NCBI RefSeq assembly: GCF_019879105.1
Contig: NZ_CP082249.1
Span: forward strand, 2,046,001 to 2,110,000
DNA from: Natrinema sp. SYSU A 869
Lineage (GTDB): Archaea > Halobacteriota > Halobacteria > Halobacteriales > Natrialbaceae
Direction of reading: 5' to 3'
DNA length: 64,000 bases
The translations under genes were made by a program, and so were the position numbers. This document shows positions 15,342 to 24,405 of this stretch, in pieces (within the stretch, counting starts at the first letter, position 1; the number at the start of each line of letters is the position of its first letter). The notes beneath the pieces are model-generated. The model had not been told where the DNA came from, made no database searches, and saw only the letters and a program-made list of their open reading frames with translations.

Positions 15342-17006
15342 TTATTCGTCGTCGGCCAGCAGCCGGTCGACCATCTCGTCGGGATCAAACCGCTCTAAGT
15401 CGTCGTACCCCTGTCCGACACCGAGGAACAGGATCGGCTTTCCAGTGACGTGGGCGACCGAGATCGCCGCACCGCCGTTGGAGTCGGCGTCGGCTTTCGT
15501 CAGAATGGCTCCGTCAATCTCGGCGGCCTCGTTGAACTCGCGGCCGCGATTGACCGCATCCTGGCCGGCGACGGCTTCGTCGACGAACAGCGTCATGTCG
15601 GGATCGACGACGCGACCGATCTTTTCGAGTTGGTCCATCAGCCCCTCGTCAGTGTGGAGTCGTCCCGCCGTATCGCCTAGTACGACGTCGATGTCGTTAG
15701 CCTCGGCGTACTCGACGGCGTCGTACAGCACCGCCGCGGGATCGCCGCCCTGCTCGTGGCTGATACACTTCGTATCTAGGGCGTCGGCGTGCTCCTGAAT
15801 CTGCTCGTTGGCTCCGGCGCGGTAGGTATCGCCGTTGGCCATCACCGATGAGTACCCTCGTTCCTCGAAGTAGCGGCTCATCTTAGCGATCGAGGTGGTC
15901 TTCCCGACGCCGTTGACGCCGGTGAAGATGATGGTGACCGGCTTGTCCTCGACGGCGATGCGCTCGTCGAAGTCAAACTGCCCGACGCTGATCACGTCGT
16001 AGATCGCATTGTACAGTGCCTCCTCGACGACCTCGCCGGTCGAGGTCGTGAAGGTCCGCGTCTCGCCGACCAGTTCGTCGCGGATATTGTCGAGGATTTC
16101 CTCGGCGACGCCCATCTCGACGTCGCTCGAGAGCAGCGCCATCTCGAGTTCGTGGAGCGGCCCCTCGAGGTCTTCCTCTTCGATGACGAACTTCCCCTTG
16201 ACGAGGGACTTGGCCTTGGAACCGAAGCCGGTTCCGCCGTTATCGGTAGTCTCGGCTTCCTCGTCTTCTTCGACGGCTGGTTCTTCGTCGACTGCCGCTG
16301 CATCGGCCGACTCTTCGCCGATGACTGCCGAATCGGCTGGCTCCTCGTCGACGGTCGCTGTATCGGCCGACTCCCCAGCAGGAGTCGCTTCGTCGGCCGG
16401 TTTGTCGTCGGGGGCCGTCTCATCTGATTCCGGTTCGGAGTCGTCGGACGATCCCGTAATGAGTGACCTGGCCCTGGCACCGAACCCGGTCCGCTCGCCG
16501 TCATCGGCGTCATCTTCCTCGTCGTCGTCGGCTTCTTCCTCGTCTTCGGCGGCTTCTTCGCCCTCGTCGATGGCCGCTGTATCGGCCGGCTCCTCGTCGG
16601 GAACCGGTTCGTCAGAGACTGAATCAGAGTCGTCGGACTCGAGGGAAGCAGAGTCGTTGGACTCGAGGAAATCGGGGTCGGAATCGGTCGCCGGCTCTTG
16701 GCCGGCGGACTCGGCCGCGTCTGCAGTGGCGGACTCGGTCGTTTCCCCCGGCTCCGATCTCGCGTCCGGCGCTCCTTTTGTGTCCGGCTCCACCGCAGCA
16801 GACGCTGGGGCTGCCGTCTCAGCCGTCTCGGCGTCCGCCGTTTCGGGGGTAGTATCGGTGGCTTCCGCGTCCGTCGACTCCGCCGGCGCTGCGTCCTGGT
16901 CGACCGCCTCGAGATCCTCTTCGTCGACCTCCTCGACGTTCTCTTCGGCGGCCTCTTCGGCGTCTTTCCGGAAGCTACCGAGCTTGTCCTTCAGGTTGTC
17001 GAACAT
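15342..17006 (-). CDS. ftsY: Signal recognition particle receptor FtsY
   Basis: A 554-residue SRP GTPase. The C-terminal NG domain (about 255-554) has the P-loop GVNGVGKTTS at 363, DTYRAGA, DTAGRLHTDE and TKADADSNGGA motifs. It docks ribosome-nascent chain-SRP complexes at the membrane. The first 250 residues are an exceptionally long acidic region with degenerate repeats of the type ADxAxVDEEPADSA, giving a protein far longer than many archaeal FtsY proteins (often 300-450). Acidic A-regions assist membrane association in other FtsY proteins. It is the last gene of rpl18a-pfdA-ftsY on the minus strand, 28 bp after pfdA. Start at ATG 17006 (MFDNLKDKLGSF). Confidence 0.96.
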   Translation of the reverse strand: MFDNLKDKLGSFRKDAEEAAEENVEEVDEEDLEAVDQDAAPAESTDAEATDTTPETADAETAETAAPASAAVEPDTKGAPDARSEPGETTESATADAAESAGQEPATDSDPDFLESNDSASLESDDSDSVSDEPVPDEEPADTAAIDEGEEAAEDEEEADDDEEDDADDGERTGFGARARSLITGSSDDSEPESDETAPDDKPADEATPAGESADTATVDEEPADSAVIGEESADAAAVDEEPAVEEDEEAETTDNGGTGFGSKAKSLVKGKFVIEEEDLEGPLHELEMALLSSDVEMGVAEEILDNIRDELVGETRTFTTSTGEVVEEALYNAIYDVISVGQFDFDERIAVEDKPVTIIFTGVNGVGKTTSIAKMSRYFEERGYSSVMANGDTYRAGANEQIQEHADALDTKCISHEQGGDPAAVLYDAVEYAEANDIDVVLGDTAGRLHTDEGLMDQLEKIGRVVDPDMTLFVDEAVAGQDAVNRGREFNEAAEIDGAILTKADADSNGGAAISVAHVTGKPILFLGVGQGYDDLERFDPDEMVDRLLADDE

Positions 17007-17034
17007 GGGTATCGATAGGAGTCCCTACGCCGAG

Positions 17035-17496
17035 TTATTCGTCGGGCTGACCCTGGCCCATTCCCTCCATCCCCTGTCCCTGCATCTGCTGTTGCATCGC
17101 CTGCTGTTGGAGCTGCTGGGCCTGCTGTTCGAGTTCGTCGCTTTCGGTCTCGAGTTCGGCGATCTCCTCGTTGAGATCGTCGATCTGGTCGTCGAGGTGC
17201 TCTTTCTTGTTCTCGAGAGCGTCGACGGCGTCGCCCTCCTCGAACTCTGCGGCGTAGTCGGCACCGAGGTCGACGATGACTTCGTCGATGTCCTCGATGG
17301 TCGTTCGAAGATACGCACCGCCGCCGAGGGGCATCTGCACGGTCGAGTCCGTCTCGAGCGTGTCGAGGGCCTCGATTGCCTCGTCGGCCTCGGTCTTCTC
17401 CTGCTGGACGGCCTCGACGTTCGTCCGAAGGGACTCGATCTGTTCTTCGATCTCCTGAAGCTCCTGGGATAGCTGCTGTAGTTGCTGTTGGCTCAT
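17035..17496 (-). CDS. pfdA: Prefoldin alpha subunit
   Basis: A 153-residue coiled-coil protein with two long helices (about 1-45 and 85-135) flanking beta-hairpin sequence TVQMPLGGGAYLRTTIEDID, the prefoldin alpha signature. With the beta subunit it forms a jellyfish-like hexamer that hands unfolded proteins to the thermosome. The C-terminus is a Gln/Met/Gly tail (QQQMQGQGMEGMGQGQPDE), longer than in non-halophilic homologues. Its start overlaps the stop of rpl18a by one base (TAATG), so the two are cotranslated. Confidence 0.96.
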   Translation of the reverse strand: MSQQQLQQLSQELQEIEEQIESLRTNVEAVQQEKTEADEAIEALDTLETDSTVQMPLGGGAYLRTTIEDIDEVIVDLGADYAAEFEEGDAVDALENKKEHLDDQIDDLNEEIAELETESDELEQQAQQLQQQAMQQQMQGQGMEGMGQGQPDE

Positions 17497-17669
17497 TATT
17501 GGGATACCTCCTCAAGTTCGATTTCGCTACGTTTCAGCCCGTGCTGGCTTCCGAGCTGGGTGTAGGTGTGTTCGCGAGCGACGTTCTCGTTCTCGGCGTC
17601 GATGGTCGTCTCGAACTCCGCGAAGCCGTCGCGGCTCTTGAACCGACCACTGACCGTAAATTGACTCAT
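17496..17669 (-). CDS. rpl18a: 50S ribosomal protein L18Ae (LX)
   Basis: A 57-residue protein, MSQFTVSGRFKSRDGFAEFE and on, with TQLGSQHGLKRSEIELEEV at the end, matching archaeal LX/L18Ae in length and sequence. It sits in the archaeal large subunit. Start at ATG 17669; the frame extends upstream to 17822, but that part is Arg-rich noise. It is the first gene of the minus-strand trio with pfdA and ftsY. In many archaea it directly follows aIF6; here a foreign-looking stretch of about 960 bp separates them. Confidence 0.93.
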   Translation of the reverse strand: MSQFTVSGRFKSRDGFAEFETTIDAENENVAREHTYTQLGSQHGLKRSEIELEEVSQ

Positions 17670-17820
17670 ACCCATTCCTCCGGCAGGCAGTCGGAAGAAT
17701 CTTCCCTTCCCATTCGAGCGGCCACATCGGTCACGAGAGGTCGGGAGGCGCGTCTCGACCGACGATCTCCCGACGAGCGGAGGGTCAACGATTTTACCGC
17801 ACGGGACCGAATCCGCGATC

Positions 17821-18132
17821 ATGAGCGAACGCGATCCTAGCGAGCTACTGCCCAGTGAGCGGATGCAGACTCAGGCCCTCGAGGGCGAGGTCACCCAGAT
17901 CCACCGCGGCCATCAGTACGCCGACGAAGGGGACACGTTCACGATCGACGGGACGACCTTCGAAGTGACCGACGTCCGCGAGCGGACGCTCGGAGAGCTG
18001 ACCGACGAGGACGCACGAGCCGAAGGGATGGACGACCTCGAGGGGTATCGACGCATGCTCGAGCGCGCCCACGAGAATTTCGAGTGGGACGACGACAGCG
18101 ACGTCGTGTTACATCGGTTCGAGCGTCAGTGA
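17821..18132 (+). CDS. ASCH-domain protein
   Basis: A 103-residue acidic protein. The segment HRGHQYADEGDTFTIDGTTF followed by EVTDVRERTLGELTDEDARA has the G-x-K/H-T-x-E pattern and beta-barrel spacing of ASCH domains, a PUA-like fold proposed to bind RNA and shown in some bacteria to act as nucleoside amidohydrolases. The C-terminus has a long helix (GYRRMLERAHENFEWDDD). It is transcribed against the surrounding translation operon, lying between rpl18a and the aIF6 gene. An RNA-binding role fits the neighbourhood but is inference. Confidence 0.75.
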   Translation: MSERDPSELLPSERMQTQALEGEVTQIHRGHQYADEGDTFTIDGTTFEVTDVRERTLGELTDEDARAEGMDDLEGYRRMLERAHENFEWDDDSDVVLHRFERQ

Positions 18133-18149
18133 GGCCCGGTCGAACCCTC

Positions 18150-18453
18150 AGTCCTCGAGCTTCGGGAGTTGCTGCTGCCCGTCGCGCGCAACCGGAGCGA
18201 CCGAAGCGGATGAGCGAGAACGCGAGGCCGAGATTGCCCACGGCGAGCGATACGCCGCGAGCAAGTACCAGATGATTCCGGCGCAAGAAGACCAATCGCA
18301 GCGAGTGATAGTCCCATCGTGGCGAACGTGGCCGCGTAGATGGCACCCAACACCATTTTGGGAACGCTCGTCACGAGGGGATTCACGCGTTTCGTCCCGG
18401 AATAGGGGTGCGAGAAAGACGACTGAGAGCAAATCGCCAGTAATGAAGACCAC
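18150..18453 (-). pseudogene. Decayed small membrane-protein gene
   Basis: From ATG 18453 the reading gives MVFITGDLLSVVFLAPLFRD, a hydrophobic start. It then shifts to VPKMVLGAIYAATFATMGLS (hydrophobic, high GC3) and again to LVLARGVSLAVGNLGLAFSL before ending in a basic/Ala-rich tail. Each piece reads well in a different frame, so at least two indels separate them. The intact product would have had about three membrane segments and 95 residues. Family not recognised. It shares the break in the ribosomal cluster with the ASCH gene. Confidence 0.55.
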
Positions 18454-18627
18454 ACCTTGTCAGACCATATATAGGGTACTCGGTATCGAGTAAATGGATA
18501 TATCGGACAGAGAGTGTCTCAGAAAGGGTTTCACGCAGTCTGGGGTGAGCGAACGGCGTCGGTCGCAGTCGCTCGAGGAGAAGATGGGGTGCGCAGAGAA
18601 CCGAAATTGGGTCTCGGATCGGCCGCG

Positions 18628-19293
18628 TCAGTCGAGATAGCCGAGCGCGTCCTCGATCCGGCCCAGTTCGGGCCCGGTCGTATCCTTGCCGACGACGTAG
18701 CCGGCCTCGTTAGCGATCAGACCGGAGCCGACTAGCGGCGCGCCGTAGTTGACCGTGCCGACGTCGGCACGGACGTCCAGGGCGTCCTCAAGGATATCGA
18801 GCTCCTCGTCGGTCGCCTTGGGGTGACAGAGCACGCCGGTGTTGGTCGCCACTGCGGCAGTGCCGACCGTCCGGACGCCCGCAAGATCGCCGCGTTCGAC
18901 GGGGACCTCGAGCGTGTCTTTGACGATCTGGATCGCCTCGCGGGGCAGGTCCGGATGGACATAGGCCCCGTAATCGTTCGCGAGCACGACATTGCCGGCA
19001 GCGTTAATACTGCCCGGCAGTTCGGCGACGGGCACGTCGACTTCCTCCTCGAGGAGCTCGCGTTCGTACTCCAGGACGCGAGCGCTGACGAGCAGGCCGT
19101 TTTCGTTACCGGTCGCTAGCGCACCGACCGTTGAGGAGCCGCCGACGGTCGTCTGGATGACGGGCACCTCGAGTTCGTCTGTCAGGTCAGCAGCAACGTC
19201 GTCGTCGACGTCGTGGCGAACGAGAACGCACGAGTCGGTCGCACGGGCGAAGACGCCGACGTAGGCCGACCCGGCGAAGGCGAGACGTTGCAA
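18628..19293 (-). CDS. eif6: Translation initiation factor aIF6
   Basis: A 221-residue pentein-fold protein with five similar repeats; recognisable pieces are [80 protein letters not shown] and [20 protein letters not shown]. aIF6 binds the 50S subunit near L14/L24e and blocks premature subunit joining. It starts 2 bp after the stop of rpl31e, so rpl39e-rpl31e-aIF6 form one operon. Length matches the family. Confidence 0.97.
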   Translation of the reverse strand: MQRLAFAGSAYVGVFARATDSCVLVRHDVDDDVAADLTDELEVPVIQTTVGGSSTVGALATGNENGLLVSARVLEYERELLEEEVDVPVAELPGSINAAGNVVLANDYGAYVHPDLPREAIQIVKDTLEVPVERGDLAGVRTVGTAAVATNTGVLCHPKATDEELDILEDALDVRADVGTVNYGAPLVGSGLIANEAGYVVGKDTTGPELGRIEDALGYLD

Positions 19294-19295
19294 GT

Positions 19296-19574
19296 TTAGT
19301 CAGCGACCTCGGCTTCGACGACGGCTTCACCCTCTTCGTCGAAGCGGGCTGCGCGAACGCGCAGCTTTCGCGGCGGGTTCGAGCGGCCGTTCGACCAGAC
19401 TTCCTCGTTGATCGAGGGATCGAGTCGGATGGCCTCCTCGTCGACTGCGAAGTGTTTCGCGAGGTGTTCGCGGACCAGTCGCATCGCGTAGTCGGCGGCC
19501 TCGTGGTTGGCTCCCTTCTTGACATCGCGCAGCGGAACGGTGACGACGCGTTCCTCGAAATCACTTGCACTCAT
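19296..19574 (-). CDS. rpl31e: 50S ribosomal protein L31e
   Basis: A 92-residue protein, [20 protein letters not shown] with the [20 protein letters not shown] and [13 protein letters not shown] segments diagnostic of L31e. It binds near the peptide exit tunnel. Acidic tail ([13 protein letters not shown]) is typical of halophiles. Two bases separate it from rpl39e upstream and from aIF6 downstream, a tightly packed archaeal ribosomal operon. Confidence 0.97.
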   Translation of the reverse strand: MSASDFEERVVTVPLRDVKKGANHEAADYAMRLVREHLAKHFAVDEEAIRLDPSINEEVWSNGRSNPPRKLRVRAARFDEEGEAVVEAEVAD

Positions 19575-19576
19575 CG

Positions 19577-19729
19577 TTACTCGTCAGTGTCGTTACGCCG
19601 CCAGTTGCGTCGCTTGGGGTTGCGCTGGACTTCCATGTCAGTCTTCATCATGACCCAGGCCGGCACGCGGCTGTTCTGGTTCTCGAGTTTGGCAAGTCGC
19701 TTCTTCTTGCCCTTCGATTTCTTACCCAT
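19577..19729 (-). CDS. rpl39e: 50S ribosomal protein L39e
   Basis: A 50-residue, strongly basic protein ([20 protein letters not shown], then [20 protein letters not shown] and [10 protein letters not shown]). L39e lines the exit tunnel of archaeal and eukaryotic ribosomes. It is one of the few basic proteins here because it is buried in rRNA. Start at ATG 19729; the frame continues upstream but only this length matches. First gene of the operon with rpl31e and aIF6. Confidence 0.97.
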   Translation of the reverse strand: MGKKSKGKKKRLAKLENQNSRVPAWVMMKTDMEVQRNPKRRNWRRNDTDE

Positions 19730-19854
19730 AGTAGCCGGACGTAGCCCGTGCTGGCTTAAATCTTGTCCATCTTGCAGGGGCAGCGGGCCGGAACGGCGAC
19801 CGATCGCGACAAATCTCCGGCGTGATCGCGATCGAATCGTCCACGAGAGGGGTA

Positions 19855-20829
19855 TCAGGAGTCGAACCGCCACTCGAGAAAGCGCGTCACTCCCTCGCAC
19901 GTGGTGTCGCTGAGTTCGGTCGTGTAGGTCCAGTTTTCGATGCCGTCAGTGCCGTCGTGGCGGGAGAAACGGCTCTTCTCACAGCAGCCGGTACCGTGAA
20001 ATCGGGTCCCGCCGCCGATCCGGTCAGGACCGGCGTAGGCCGTCGCGATCGGCGAGATCTCCAGCGTGTTTTCGCCCGTCCGAACGGCCGTCCCGAGTTC
20101 GTGATCGCAGTACGCCTCCCCGATCGATTCGACGATATCGTGCGGGAGAAACGTGTGGATCGTCTCGTGGATCGCCATGTTCCGCGTCACCGCCCGCGAG
20201 TCCCAGACCTCCGTCGCGCCAACATTGGCGACTGTCTGTGCGTCACCGCTGCCGCCGTCATCGGTCTCGCCGGTAACCGAGTTCGGTGCCAGCGTCCCGC
20301 CGTAGCCGACGCGGTAATTCAGGGGCGACCAGCGCAACAGGACGTGGCAGGTCCGACCGGTGAGCGCGGTCCGCTTTCGCAACTGTTCGCGAAATCGACC
20401 GAGGAGAGCCTCGAGCGACGGGAGCACTGCGTCGGCCGAAAGCGGCGTCGCCGAGGGCGGAAATCGAATCGGAGCACCGCGTTCGACGCGGACCTCGAGG
20501 GCCTCGAGCCGGGAGCGCTCGCGGGCGTAGGCAAGCACCTGCTCGAACGCGCCCTCGATGGCCGCCGACGCATCGCGGAGGGGTGTCGGCCAGTCGCGTC
20601 GCAGTTCGCCGAGCCCGTACCGAAGCCGGGCTTGAAACGGAACGGCACCGGGATAGACCCGGACGTGAACGGGCGCGTCGGGGCCACGGTCGGCTGCCAT
20701 CGTGGTCTTCGATGCGCCACTCGAGGAGGCGAGTGCTGCACCGCCAAGTGCTGCGAGCGCCTCGCGGCGAGTGACGCGCCACCGGCCGCTCGTGTGGTCT
20801 GACGGCTGATCGTCGAGCCCGGATACCAT
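19855..20829 (-). CDS. Tat-exported protein with HExxH metallopeptidase-like motif
   Basis: A 324-residue protein. The N-terminus carries [20 protein letters not shown] after WRVT, a twin-arginine signal typical of secreted haloarchaeal proteins. Residues about 60-210 are a mixed alpha/beta region of unknown family. HETIH at 221-225 has the HExxH zinc-ligand pattern, followed by EAYCDHELG (His243 a candidate third ligand). Two adjacent Cys (TGCCEKS) and a third near the C-terminus may form a disulfide. A secreted zinc peptidase is inferred from the motif only. Start at ATG 20829 rather than 20952 because the signal then sits close to the N-terminus. Confidence 0.65.
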   Translation of the reverse strand: MVSGLDDQPSDHTSGRWRVTRREALAALGGAALASSSGASKTTMAADRGPDAPVHVRVYPGAVPFQARLRYGLGELRRDWPTPLRDASAAIEGAFEQVLAYARERSRLEALEVRVERGAPIRFPPSATPLSADAVLPSLEALLGRFREQLRKRTALTGRTCHVLLRWSPLNYRVGYGGTLAPNSVTGETDDGGSGDAQTVANVGATEVWDSRAVTRNMAIHETIHTFLPHDIVESIGEAYCDHELGTAVRTGENTLEISPIATAYAGPDRIGGGTRFHGTGCCEKSRFSRHDGTDGIENWTYTTELSDTTCEGVTRFLEWRFDS

Positions 20830-20953
20830 CGTCTCGCGTTCGATACGGGGGACCGTCCCTTGAGACCTAGTTCTGTATTTCCTGACTATATCCGGATGAG
20901 ATGGTCTAATCGCTTGTTTCGAGGACAGCTGTTTCGGACGTACTCGAGGCACG

Positions 20954-21568
20954 TCACTCGAGCGGGAACGACTCGACCGTCGAGTAAACTGGTCCCGCGT
21001 CCGTGAGGGTGCTCTCGGTCAGGCGAACCGCCTCGACGCGGGTTTCGCCGACGGTCGGGTCGCGTTCCCGAACGAGGTTCTGGACCAGTTCCTTTCCGCC
21101 AGCATGTTCCATCCGCGCGAGCGTGACGTGCGGGGTAAAGTCGTGATCCTCGGCGTCGAACCCCATCGCAGTCGTGCGGTCCTCAATCGCTTCGTGAAGA
21201 CGGGTGAGTTCCTCGCCGCCCGCCTCGACGCCCAGCCAGACGACGCTGATGTAGTCGAGGTTCGGGAAGACTCCCAATCCGCCGTAGCGGACCGTGAAGG
21301 GGTCGACATCGGCGTCGTCGACCGCGGCTGACAGTTCCCGCTCGAGGGTAGGCAGTCGGTCCTCGTCGACGTCATCAGAATCGCTTTGCGGTTCTGATTG
21401 GCTCGAAAGAGCAAAGCTCTTTCGAACGTCACCGAGGAACTTCATCGTGATGTGAGCCTGTTCCGGATCCGTGACGTTGAGCCCGCTCGCCTCGGCGAGT
21501 TCGTCTTGCAGGTCGGCGACCGGCTCGGTGAGGTCGTCGGGGAGGTCGACGCTGACGAACAGTCGCAT
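20954..21568 (-). CDS. thpR: RNA 2',3'-cyclic phosphodiesterase ThpR (LigT family)
   Basis: A 204-residue 2H phosphoesterase. The two catalytic HxTx motifs are HITMKFLGDV (from His39) and PHVTLARM near residue 150, and the start MRLFVSVDLPDDL is characteristic. It opens 2',3'-cyclic phosphates on RNA ends to 2'-phosphates. Residues about 49-70 (KSFALSSQSEPQSDSDDVDE) are an in-frame insert absent from typical homologues, encoded by DNA with the palindromes TCAGAA...TTCTGA and CGAAAGAG...CTCTTTCG near 21375-21425. Start at ATG 21568. It stands alone, divergent from the oxidoreductase gene at 21701. Confidence 0.92.
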   Translation of the reverse strand: MRLFVSVDLPDDLTEPVADLQDELAEASGLNVTDPEQAHITMKFLGDVRKSFALSSQSEPQSDSDDVDEDRLPTLERELSAAVDDADVDPFTVRYGGLGVFPNLDYISVVWLGVEAGGEELTRLHEAIEDRTTAMGFDAEDHDFTPHVTLARMEHAGGKELVQNLVRERDPTVGETRVEAVRLTESTLTDAGPVYSTVESFPLE

Positions 21569-21700
21569 AGTCGAATCCTCGCGGGCGGCGTACTCAATAC
21601 TGACGGGGGATAGGGGCAGTTCCAGCACCGACCGGTGCCCGTCTCGAGGGGTTCGTGGTTAGGGACACCGGTTATCTGGATTGGACTCTCAAGAACGCTA

Positions 21701-23326
21701 ATGACCGACGTAGCCGTACTCGGTGGCGGAATTGGCGGCCTCTCCGCGGCGCAGGAACTCGCCGAACGCGGGTTCGCGGTGACCGTCTTCGAGGCGAACG
21801 ACCGCTTTGGCGGGAAGGCCCGATCGATGCCGATCGCGGACGAGCCGGCGGCATTGCACGGCGAACACGGCTTTCGGTTCTTCCCGGCGTTCTACCGGCA
21901 CGTCGTCGACACGATGGAGCGGATTCCGGACAGCGGCGGGACCGTCGCCGACAACCTCGTCGAGACCGAGGCGACGCTCATCGCGAGTACCACGGAGTCA
22001 GAACGGATCGCCGAGACGAGCACGCCTGACTCGATGCGCGGCTGGCTCGAGGCGCTGCGGCCGGCCTTCGCTGAGGACCTGCCCGCCGAGGACGTTCGCT
22101 TCCTGCTCGAGCGACTGCTCTACCTGCTGACCGCCTGTGAGAAGCGACGCGAGGGCGAACTCGACGATGTCTCTTGGTGGGAGTTCATCGACGCTGAGAA
22201 CCGCTCCCAGGAGTTTCGAGACCGGCTCGCATATGCTACCCAGGCGCTCGTCGCGCTCCGGCCGCAGGTCGGCAGCGCCCGGACGGTCGGCACCATCTAC
22301 CTGCAGTTGCTGTTCGGCCAACTCGATCCGACCGAACCGACCGAGCGAATCCTGAACGCGCCGACGAACGAGGCCTGGATCAATCCGTGGGTTCGCCACC
22401 TCGAGACGCTCGGCGTGGAGTTCCGGCCGAACACCCCCGCGCGCCACCTCGCGTTCGACGGGCGGCGCGTCACCCGTGTCGAACTGGCCGACGGCCGGAC
22501 GATCGCGGCCGACGAGTTCGTACTGGCCGTTCCAGTGGAGGTCGCCCCCGAGTTCGTTACGCCCGAACTGCGCCGGGCCGCGCCGGAGTTGGGTCGGATT
22601 GAGCGCCTCGAGACGGCCTGGATGAACGGGATTCAGTTCTACCTCACCGAGGACGTCGAACTGACTCGCGGCCATCAAGTCTACGCCGACGCTCCATGGG
22701 CACTGACCTCGATCTCACAGCGCCAGTTTTGGACCGAGTACGACCTCGAGGGGCGCGGCCCCGACGCGGTCGCGGGCGTCCTCTCGGTGATCGCGTCCGA
22801 CTGGGATACGCCGGGGATTGTCCACGAAAAACCCGCCAGAGCGTGTACGCGCGAGGAGATCGCCGAGGAGATCTGGGCGCAGTTGAAAGGCCACCTGAAC
22901 GGGTCCGACGAACGGGTACGGGACGAGATGCTCGTCGACTGGTTCCTCGATCCGTCGATCGTCGAAACGGATGCTGGAGTCGAGAACCACTCGCCGCTGT
23001 TGATCAACACCGTGGGGTCGCTTCGGAACCGGCCGCCGGCCGACGTCGGCGTTCGGAACCTCACGCTGGCGAGCGATTACGTGCGAACGAATTCGGACCT
23101 GGCCTCGATGGAGTCGGCCAACGAGGCCGGCCGTCGGGCAGCGAACGCGATCCTCGATCGACACGGCGGACGGGGTCGCGCACAGATCTGGGCTCTCAGG
23201 GAACCCGCAGTGTTCGAGCCGTTCAAGCGACAGGACCGAGTCCGGTACCGGCTCGGGGTACCGCATCCAGCAGCGGTGACGCAGTCACTGCGGAGCGTTA
23301 CCAGACAGCTTGGGAAACGGGTCTGA
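21701..23326 (+). CDS. FAD-dependent amine-oxidase/phytoene-desaturase-like enzyme (hydroxysqualene dehydroxylase-like)
   Basis: A 541-residue flavoenzyme. The dinucleotide-binding motif VAVLGGGIGGLSAAQELAER is at residues 4-23, followed by VFEANDRFGGKARS, the second FAD contact. HGEHGFRFFPAFYRH fits the HpnE/carotenoid-desaturase superfamily, and the ASDYVRTNSDLASMESANEA segment near 470 is the C-terminal FAD motif. Likely acts on an isoprenoid lipid such as hydroxysqualene, phytoene or a related product; the substrate cannot be fixed from sequence and no other carotenoid gene is adjacent. Start at ATG 21701. Transcribed in the same direction as the TPR gene at 23418. Confidence 0.8.
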   Translation: MTDVAVLGGGIGGLSAAQELAERGFAVTVFEANDRFGGKARSMPIADEPAALHGEHGFRFFPAFYRHVVDTMERIPDSGGTVADNLVETEATLIASTTESERIAETSTPDSMRGWLEALRPAFAEDLPAEDVRFLLERLLYLLTACEKRREGELDDVSWWEFIDAENRSQEFRDRLAYATQALVALRPQVGSARTVGTIYLQLLFGQLDPTEPTERILNAPTNEAWINPWVRHLETLGVEFRPNTPARHLAFDGRRVTRVELADGRTIAADEFVLAVPVEVAPEFVTPELRRAAPELGRIERLETAWMNGIQFYLTEDVELTRGHQVYADAPWALTSISQRQFWTEYDLEGRGPDAVAGVLSVIASDWDTPGIVHEKPARACTREEIAEEIWAQLKGHLNGSDERVRDEMLVDWFLDPSIVETDAGVENHSPLLINTVGSLRNRPPADVGVRNLTLASDYVRTNSDLASMESANEAGRRAANAILDRHGGRGRAQIWALREPAVFEPFKRQDRVRYRLGVPHPAAVTQSLRSVTRQLGKRV

Positions 23327-23417
23327 GAGCGCCGCTCCGAACCGTGCACAATGCCGCCACAACCCCGTCGATACCCGGGTCGCAGGCCTTAACAGTCGTC
23401 ACCGCCAAATCGTACTA

Positions 23418-24401
23418 ATGACTGACCGAGACGACGACCGCGACCATCACTTCTCTGAGGGAGAGGGCTTTGGCGATCCCTACGAGGAGTTCGATCTGGA
23501 CCCGCCAGAACTCGGCGTCGACCCGTCGAAGGTCGACCCCGTCGACTCCCGCGTCGTCACCGACACGCTCGACCAGCATAACATCGATCAGGACGACGTC
23601 GATGCGAGCGAACTGCTCGACGTTGGCCTGAACTACATGCAGATCAACCGCTACGAGCAGGCCACCGAGGCCTTCGATCGGACGTCTCACTTCGCCGAAG
23701 ACGACAAGCTCGAGCAGGAGGCATGGGTGAACAAGGGCGTTGCCCACGGCGAACTCGAGGAGTGGGACAAGGCGATCGGTGCCCACCGCGAGGCCCTGCG
23801 AATCGACGACGAGAGCGAGCACGCCGCCACTGCCGAGACGAACCTCGCCTACGCCCTCTGGGAGTTCGGCCAGACGAGCGAGGCCTTAGAACACGCCGAG
23901 CGTGCCATCGAGATCGACGAGCGATTCGCTGCAGGCTGGTTCAACCGCGCGTTCTTCCTCTCGGAGCGCGGGCTATCCGAGGAGGCACTCAACTGCGTCG
24001 ACAACGCGATCCGCCTCGGTCTGCGCAACGCGAAAGTACTCGAGACGAAGGCCGAGATCCTCGAGGAACTCGGCGAGTTCGATCAGGCCGAGGAGATCGC
24101 CGACGAAGCGAACCAGATGCGCGAGGAAGCCGAACAGGAGATGATGGACGACCGCGAGGAGATGTACGGTCAGGGTGCGGGCGGCGGCGGCGGTGCTGGC
24201 GCTGGCGGCGGTCCGGGAGCCGGCCGCGGTGGTGCCGGAGCTGGCCGCGGCGGTGCCGGTGCCGGACTCGGCGGTCGCGGCGCGAACCGCCAGTCGCCAC
24301 CCCAGCGACAGGGAGACATCGGACTGGACGACCTCGGCGTCGCCGATCTCGGCGTCGAAGACGACGAGGAGGAAGACGACCGCGAGTGGGAACTCGAGTG
24401 A
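23418..24401 (+). CDS. TPR-repeat protein with glycine-rich C-terminal segment
   Basis: A 327-residue acidic protein. Residues about 65-235 hold four to five tetratricopeptide repeats (for example QINRYEQATEAFDRTSHFAE, EEWDKAIGAHREALRIDDES, GQTSEALEHAERAIEIDERF and EEALNCVDNAIRLG). Residues about 253-300 are a Gly/Ala/Arg tract of tandem GAGRGG-type units, and the end is acidic. TPRs mediate protein-protein contacts; the Gly-rich piece is probably a flexible linker. It ends 4 bp before the DUF424 gene, suggesting an operon. Start at ATG 23418 (MTDRDDDRDHH). Confidence 0.9.
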   Translation: MTDRDDDRDHHFSEGEGFGDPYEEFDLDPPELGVDPSKVDPVDSRVVTDTLDQHNIDQDDVDASELLDVGLNYMQINRYEQATEAFDRTSHFAEDDKLEQEAWVNKGVAHGELEEWDKAIGAHREALRIDDESEHAATAETNLAYALWEFGQTSEALEHAERAIEIDERFAAGWFNRAFFLSERGLSEEALNCVDNAIRLGLRNAKVLETKAEILEELGEFDQAEEIADEANQMREEAEQEMMDDREEMYGQGAGGGGGAGAGGGPGAGRGGAGAGRGGAGAGLGGRGANRQSPPQRQGDIGLDDLGVADLGVEDDEEEDDREWELE

Positions 24402-24405
24402 TCGG

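Noticed and set aside
16009-17472. Serine-rich plus-strand frame over ftsY
   Set aside because: Almost pure Ser/Ala/Val, produced by reading the Asp/Glu-rich repeats of FtsY backwards.
20954-21568. Frameshift in ThpR
   Set aside because: The unusual insert KSFALSSQSEPQ keeps the frame, and both HxTx motifs are in the same frame.
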